In this document: positions 59,637 to 64,000 of the stretch, piece by piece
How the letters are laid out: each line of letters opens with the position of its first letter
How positions within the stretch are numbered: the stretch's first letter is position 1
Program-made: the position numbers and the translations under genes
Source of the DNA: Paenibacillus castaneae
Lineage (GTDB): Bacteria; Bacillota; Bacilli; Paenibacillales; Paenibacillaceae
Length of the DNA stretch: 64,000 bases
Reading direction: 5' to 3'
Assembly (NCBI RefSeq): GCF_002884445.1
Contig: NZ_KZ614144.1
Coordinates: 5,692,712-5,756,711 of the forward strand
Notes under the pieces: generated by a model
Told to the model about the DNA's origin: nothing
What the model saw: only the letters and a program-made list of their open reading frames with translations
The model's database searches: none

Positions 59637-61751
59637 ATGCATGATAACCGACCTAAGGTATCGATAATTGTTCCGGTCTATAATTCCGACCAATATCTGG
59701 CCTGCTGCTTGCAATCCATAATCACCCAAACTTTAAATGAGATTGAAATTATTGTCGTTAACGATGGATCAACAGATCATTCAGCACAAATCATTGATGA
59801 ATTTGCAGCCAAGTTCACCGATAAAATGATTGTTATCACTAAAACCAATGGAGGGCTAGGGGATGCCCGAAATCATGGAATTCGTGTTGCAACAGGGGAG
59901 TATATCGGATTTGTCGACTCCGACGATTGGGTCACTCCCGACATGTTTGAACAATTATATAATCTTGCTGCTCAAGGCCATGATTTGGTCGTATGTGATG
60001 TAATTGAAACGAACCCTAAATCTGAAAAATCATATTTAACCAAGGGATTTAGAGGACGGAATTTCAGCCAGAAAGAAATCGTCATATATGCCACTGACCC
60101 AGCTTATGCTTGTAATAAGCTATTTAAGCGAACCCTTTTTGAACAAGTCGAATTTCCTTCGGTTTGGTATGAAGATGTAGCCACGATCCCGATCATTTTA
60201 TCCTATGTCCAAAACCCAGCTTATCTTGAAATTCCCTTATATTTCTATAGGAAACACTCGGCATCTATTACCCATAGTAACGATCCTAAATCTTTGGGAG
60301 TACTCACTGCTTGGGATCGATTGCTTACCCATATGAATCCAGCTTTTAAACCAGAGGCTGTATTTAGCGTGGCCAGAAGCATTCATATCTTTATGGATTT
60401 TAAACCGAAATTTGCCAACTCTATTATGGCTTATGCTCAGAAACATCGTAAAATCATCGAGAGTAACGTCTATTACCAGCAGGCATTAAAAAGAAAAGAA
60501 ATTCGCGATTTCTTTGGAACAAATCAGCCGTCGGGACAGGCTAAGTTGAGAATTTATTTTTATAGTTCACAAATTAGTGGCAGAGGTGGCATGGAAACAG
60601 TATTAACCACTGTGGCCAATAGTTTGCTCAACAAAGGCCATGATGTGAAAATCATCCTCTCGGAGCACCCTACCTTCAAAGATTGGGAGACAAATGGGGT
60701 AAACGTTATATATACTTCCTCCGTGCGAAAAGATGCTGACGAAACGCTTTTCCAAAGAAACAAGAATAAAGGCAACATAATTCTTCTTCGACGTCTGCTT
60801 CGGAACTTGCCTAGAGCCGATTTTATTGTCGCTCTCGATACGAAGGATGTTGCCACCGCAAAATTCGCAGTAGAAGGCTTTGATTCACGTCCCCTTATCG
60901 CGAGCTGGGTACATTTTAATATGAAGGCAATCAGGGCCAAACAGAATTTCCTGCTGGCGAATTTCCATATTGCAATCAACAAAGAACTACAAGACGATAT
61001 TATTTCATTGACTAGTAATACGAACACCTACCTCCTATATAATCCCGTCTCCTTAAATAAGGAAAAAATCCAGCGGCCTAAAGACACCAAATTTCTTTAT
61101 GTTGGACGGCTATTCAATTATCAGAAAAGAGTAGATAGGATATTGGACGCCCTTTCGAAGGTAGACGGAAACTGGACATTACAGATCATTGGGGACGGCT
61201 TAGACGAACCTATGCTTCGGGACTTAGCAAAAGAACTTGGTATCGAAGACCGAATCTCGTGGGAAGGGTGGAAGCCCGATCCGTGGGCATACGTAAATGA
61301 AGCTACATGTCTTATTATGGCTTCTGCTTATGAGGGCTTCGGCCTTTCCGCCGCCGAAGCGTTAGCGCGCGGAATTCCTGTTGTCGCAGGGGACTGCTCG
61401 GGTTTAAAAGAACTGATTAAGAATGGCGAGAACGGCTGGTTGTTTCCTTTTCAGGATTTATCGGCCCTTAGTGATATTTTGAATAGTGTAGTTAAAGGGA
61501 CTCTTCCTCTACCGGATCAAGATAGGGTTCAGGCTTCGGTTGAACCGTTTAACGAGTACTCGATAATCGAGCGGTTAGAACAAATATTTCTGGAAATGCA
61601 GACCAAGAGGAGTAAGATTAAACGAATGCGTCTTATGAGCAAGGATATAAGGCCGGTCTCCTCAAAGAAAAGCAAAAATCGAAAACAGTTGTCCCTGTCA
61701 ACGAGAAAAACCAAAAAAGGAAGTGCTACTGCGTTAAAGAAAAGGTACTAA
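59637..61751 (+). CDS. Two-domain glycosyltransferase (GT2 + GT4) with basic tail
   Basis: 704 residues. Residues 1-290 form a GT-A family 2 domain (VSIIVPVYNSDQYLACCLQS, FVDSDDWVTPDMFEQL). Residues about 303-665 form a GT-B family 4 domain (LRIYFYSSQISGRGGMETVL, FLYVGRLFNYQKRVDRIL, SAYEGFGLSAAEALARGIPV). The last 40 residues are almost all Lys, Arg and Ser. It probably polymerises a teichoic-acid-like or capsular polymer at the membrane, with the tail binding anionic lipid or polymer (inference). GGAGG eight to twelve bases before ATG 59637. No transporter or polymer operon is next to it. Confidence 0.88.
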   Translation: MHDNRPKVSIIVPVYNSDQYLACCLQSIITQTLNEIEIIVVNDGSTDHSAQIIDEFAAKFTDKMIVITKTNGGLGDARNHGIRVATGEYIGFVDSDDWVTPDMFEQLYNLAAQGHDLVVCDVIETNPKSEKSYLTKGFRGRNFSQKEIVIYATDPAYACNKLFKRTLFEQVEFPSVWYEDVATIPIILSYVQNPAYLEIPLYFYRKHSASITHSNDPKSLGVLTAWDRLLTHMNPAFKPEAVFSVARSIHIFMDFKPKFANSIMAYAQKHRKIIESNVYYQQALKRKEIRDFFGTNQPSGQAKLRIYFYSSQISGRGGMETVLTTVANSLLNKGHDVKIILSEHPTFKDWETNGVNVIYTSSVRKDADETLFQRNKNKGNIILLRRLLRNLPRADFIVALDTKDVATAKFAVEGFDSRPLIASWVHFNMKAIRAKQNFLLANFHIAINKELQDDIISLTSNTNTYLLYNPVSLNKEKIQRPKDTKFLYVGRLFNYQKRVDRILDALSKVDGNWTLQIIGDGLDEPMLRDLAKELGIEDRISWEGWKPDPWAYVNEATCLIMASAYEGFGLSAAEALARGIPVVAGDCSGLKELIKNGENGWLFPFQDLSALSDILNSVVKGTLPLPDQDRVQASVEPFNEYSIIERLEQIFLEMQTKRSKIKRMRLMSKDIRPVSSKKSKNRKQLSLSTRKTKKGSATALKKRY

Positions 61752-62177
61752 AGAAAATTGCTAGGTTCGAGAATATCAAAAAACGGAGTATGGATAAACG
61801 AATATTGCATTTGAGCAAGTATAAAAGGCTGATCTCCTCAAGAAAAACCACAATCGTCAACGGCTTTCCCCTTTAACAAGATCCAATAAAAGAAGTTCTG
61901 CTTATAAGAGGCCCAAGAGGTTTCCAAGACCGCGGGACCGACAGGGCTGAAGGGACTATAAGGGACAGTGCCTAAACGGTGAACCGTGGCGCAAAAAAAG
62001 ACACATCCCCCTTGGTCGTATCCCTATCAAGTATACAGAACAAAAAAAACACCTTTAAGCAGCAACCGTTTCTCGGTATTCAACCGTGGGGACGGTTGCC
62101 CTGCTATCACCCAGACTTGTACTTGGGATTTATTACGAACGTTACTTCACGTATGATTAAGTCCATCTGAACTGTGA
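61752..62177. other. Gene-free stretch with degenerate copy of the glycosyltransferase tail
   Basis: DNA at about 61790-61852 resembles 61614-61675 (for example GAGCAAGTATAAAAGGCTGA against GAGCAAGGATATAAGGCCGG), and its translation is again basic (KRILHLSKYKRLISSRKT). The gene tail appears to have been duplicated and one copy lost to decay. A 63-codon frame at 61979 is not supported. Confidence 0.5.
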
Positions 62178-62225
62178 CCCGAAGATAGACACTTTTAAAA
62201 AAAGTGCCCGTCTTTCGGGTTTTTG
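62178..62225 (+). terminator. Terminator on the plus strand before galE
   Basis: CCCGAAGATAGACACTTTT (62178) folds onto AAAGTGCCCGTCTTTCGGG, followed by TTTTTG. Confidence 0.75.
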
Positions 62226-62338
62226 TATTTAAATTACTTTACTAAATTAATCGAGGTATATAATATCTTTTTTCTCTTGTCTACTAGAAAGGGATAGGGA
62301 TTATACCACCTGTAATTATCGGATATGCGTCTTTTTCT

Positions 62339-63352
62339 CTATTCATCGTATCCTCTCGGGTTTAACGACTGCCAACGCCATGCATCCCGGCACATTTCAT
62401 CCAGCGTCTTTTCTGCGGTCCAACCAAGTTTCTCTCGTGCCTTCTCGGTCGCTGCGTAGCAAACTGCTACATCGCCAGGGCGGCGCGCCTCGATTACATA
62501 CGGGACCGGGCGCCCGGTCGCCTGCCGGAACGCTTCCACCATCTGCAGCACACTATAGCCATTTCCGGTACCCAAGTTGTAGGCCTCTATGCCGTTTTCA
62601 ACCTGCACCTGCTCTAGTGCTTTCAAATGGCCGCGAGCTAAATCCAAGACGTGTATATAGTCCCGTACGCCTGTGCCGTCGACGGTCGGATAATCATTCC
62701 CGTATACGTTCAACTTCTCGAGCTTGCCGATCGCCACTTGACAGATGTACGGCAGCAAATTGTTTGGTATTCCATTCGGGTCTTCGCCAATTCGTCCTGA
62801 TTCGTGAGCTCCGACTGGATTGAAATACCTCAGCAACGATATGGCCCAGCGTTGGTCGGACCGGTACACATCTTGCAAAATCTGCTCGATCATCAGCTTG
62901 GTTTGCCCGTAAGGATTCGTTGTGTACAATGGAAAACACTCATGAATCGGCATCTGTTCCAGCATGCCATAGACCGTAGCGGACGAGCTAAACACGAGAC
63001 GGCGCACGTCGAAATTCTGCATGACTTGGCAGAGGACCAGCGTCCCCGAAATATTGTTATAATAATATTGCAACGGCATAGAGACAGATTTCCCAACTGC
63101 CTTCAATCCAGCAAGATGAATCACTGCATCAATGGCATGCTCGCGAAACACACCCACGAGTCCTTCGCGATCCAGCAAATCCAGATGATAGAAAGGAAAC
63201 GGTTTCCCTGTAAGCTCTCGTACTCGACAAATGGCCTCTTCCTTACTGTTCTTCAGGTTGTCAACAACAACTATATCATAGCCACTGTTCAGCAACTCCA
63301 CGCACGTGTGACTGCCGATGTAACCTGCACCGCCCGTTACAAGGATAGTCAT
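62339..63352 (-). CDS. galE: UDP-glucose 4-epimerase
   Basis: Interconverts UDP-glucose and UDP-galactose. About 337 residues: NAD-binding VTGGAGYIGSHTCVELL at the start, catalytic Ser in VFSSSATVYG and YxxxK in NPYGQTKLMIEQIL, substrate-side RYFNPVGAHESG and the C-terminal GDVAVCYAATEKAREKLGW. ATG 63352 follows ACAGGAG; ATG 63373 lies upstream of that site and is rejected. Supplies sugar nucleotides for surface polymers; a 33-codon ORF ends 13 bp upstream. Confidence 0.97.
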   Translation of the reverse strand: MTILVTGGAGYIGSHTCVELLNSGYDIVVVDNLKNSKEEAICRVRELTGKPFPFYHLDLLDREGLVGVFREHAIDAVIHLAGLKAVGKSVSMPLQYYYNNISGTLVLCQVMQNFDVRRLVFSSSATVYGMLEQMPIHECFPLYTTNPYGQTKLMIEQILQDVYRSDQRWAISLLRYFNPVGAHESGRIGEDPNGIPNNLLPYICQVAIGKLEKLNVYGNDYPTVDGTGVRDYIHVLDLARGHLKALEQVQVENGIEAYNLGTGNGYSVLQMVEAFRQATGRPVPYVIEARRPGDVAVCYAATEKAREKLGWTAEKTLDEMCRDAWRWQSLNPRGYDE

Positions 63353-63365
63353 TGTTTTACTCCTG

Positions 63366-63467
63366 TTAAGCATTGAACTGACCTTGAATCTCTTTTTCCG
63401 ATGAGGATTCGACCCAATCCGAGTCTAGTACACCAGTATCACCTTTCGTTTTAAGAAGAGCAGACAT
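63366..63467 (-). CDS. Small ORF (33 aa) directly upstream of galE
   Basis: ATG 63467 (with another ATG at 63470) stands behind a perfect GGAGGG. The product, MSALLKTKGDTGVLDSDWVE and 13 more residues, is hydrophilic and acidic with no family match. Its stop is 13 bp before the galE start, so the two would be co-translated. It may be a real small protein, a leader peptide, or the start of a gene lost when galE was joined on. The strong ribosome site is the main support. Confidence 0.5.
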   Translation of the reverse strand: MSALLKTKGDTGVLDSDWVESSSEKEIQGQFNA

Positions 63468-63783
63468 CATATGACCCTCCAATGTGAAGTCCTCTGGCAT
63501 CAGACAACAACCTATAAAGCAGTGAGCGCTCGATTTGTCCACTTCCCGCTCTCGTCTATCGTTGCGGCCATCAGCCAACGATTCGAGAATGTGTCGGCAA
63601 GATCCGGCATTCCCAAATTCATTATATTTATACCAGCTTCACTTATCGACGTTACAAGACATTCGTATGATGCACTTCCCTCTTTAGTTTATGCCTAGAT
63701 ATAGTCGATGTGTCATGTTAGGAATGGAAAATTACGCCGTTCGTAATGGTTCTAACTTACGTCTTACCTAGTCCGTTTCAATA

Positions 63784-63910
63784 TTGAAGGCGCTGGACGA
63801 TCTGCTGCCGTGGTCACCGAAGATTCCGTTGACCTGCCGCGTGTTTAAAGCGGATTAGAGCATAGCAAAGCCCACGCCCTATGAATAGGTGTGGGCTATT
63901 TGACGCTTAC
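63784..63910 (+). mobile_element. 3' end of an IS66-type element
   Basis: The plus strand reads LKALDDLLPWSPKIPLTCRV and then stops at TAG 63858, like the C-terminus of IS66 TnpC transposases. 46 bp further is CGCTTAC (63904-63910), which is the IS66 terminal GTAAGCG in inverted form. A stem (GCCCACGCC/GGTGTGGGC) lies between. The rest of the element is absent. Confidence 0.5.
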
Positions 63911-64000
63911 GATTTATCAAGTTGGCACTTGGTGACATCTAAAAAGGCTCATAGGTCCTAGCTTTTAGTGGTCATTAAGGCTTCAAGTGACCCCCCTCCC

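Noticed and set aside
62041..62110. REP/RAYT-type element around GTGGGGACGGTTGCC
   Set aside because: Only one short AACCGT/ACGGTT stem is visible and no repeat partner or RAYT gene is in the window.

Overview
The window looks like chromosome of a Paenibacillus-type low-to-mid GC Gram-positive bacterium. The reasons are the AGGAGG-type ribosome sites with frequent TTG/GTG starts, S-layer-homology (SLH) domains, YesM/YesN two-component genes beside a LplABC-type importer, a glmS ribozyme, and the order sigW-rsiW / cdaA-cdaR-glmM-glmS. These assignments rest on motif and family recognition by eye; no database search was run.

Layout. 1-5.1 kb: a metallophosphatase divergent from a phosphonate importer (phnD-phnC-phnE-phnE) with a PhoP-box-like repeat between them. 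5.2-5.6 kb: an internally deleted IS3-type element with matching ends and a 3-bp target duplication. 5.6-23.4 kb, all on the minus strand: a mannoside-utilisation locus (YesM-like kinase, AraC-type response regulator, solute-binding lipoprotein, two permeases, GH125, a clan-A glycosidase, GH38), followed by a large secreted modular protein. 23.8-37.3 kb: mostly single genes on the minus strand (GH101-like remnant, AraC/GyrI regulator, GH32, DNA alkylation repair, DUF817, DUF2642, leucine-rich-repeat protein, EVE, DinB, WYL regulator, ankyrin protein, truncated Tn554-type recombinase), with an amidase and a DUF421 gene on the plus strand.

37.4-45.85 kb is the accessory region and the most interesting part. 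Two 245-bp direct repeats, about 95% identical by eye, flank 7.9 kb lying directly downstream of glmS. Inside are a very GC-rich actinobacterial-looking beta-helix lipoprotein gene, and a GH3 glycosidase gene whose catalytic part is GC-rich but whose signal peptide, NGN linker and three SLH domains are AT-rich and host-like. Next comes a run of small same-strand genes (DUF3885 remnant, SUKH/SMI1-KNR4 with one stop, XRE regulator plus DUF2975, a Cys-rich unknown) separated by a recurring CTGCCCGTTAG-type motif. The genes start or stop at these motifs, much as cassettes do in an integron without its integrase.

45.85-58.1 kb is core: glmS with its ribozyme, glmM, cdaR, cdaA (hexosamine supply and c-di-AMP), rsiW/sigW (envelope stress), an HtrA protease without PDZ, and PEP carboxylase. 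58.5-64 kb: a tRNA-Gly 3' fragment, a methyltransferase interrupted by an amber codon, a two-domain glycosyltransferase, galE with a small upstream ORF, and the 3' end of an IS66-type element.
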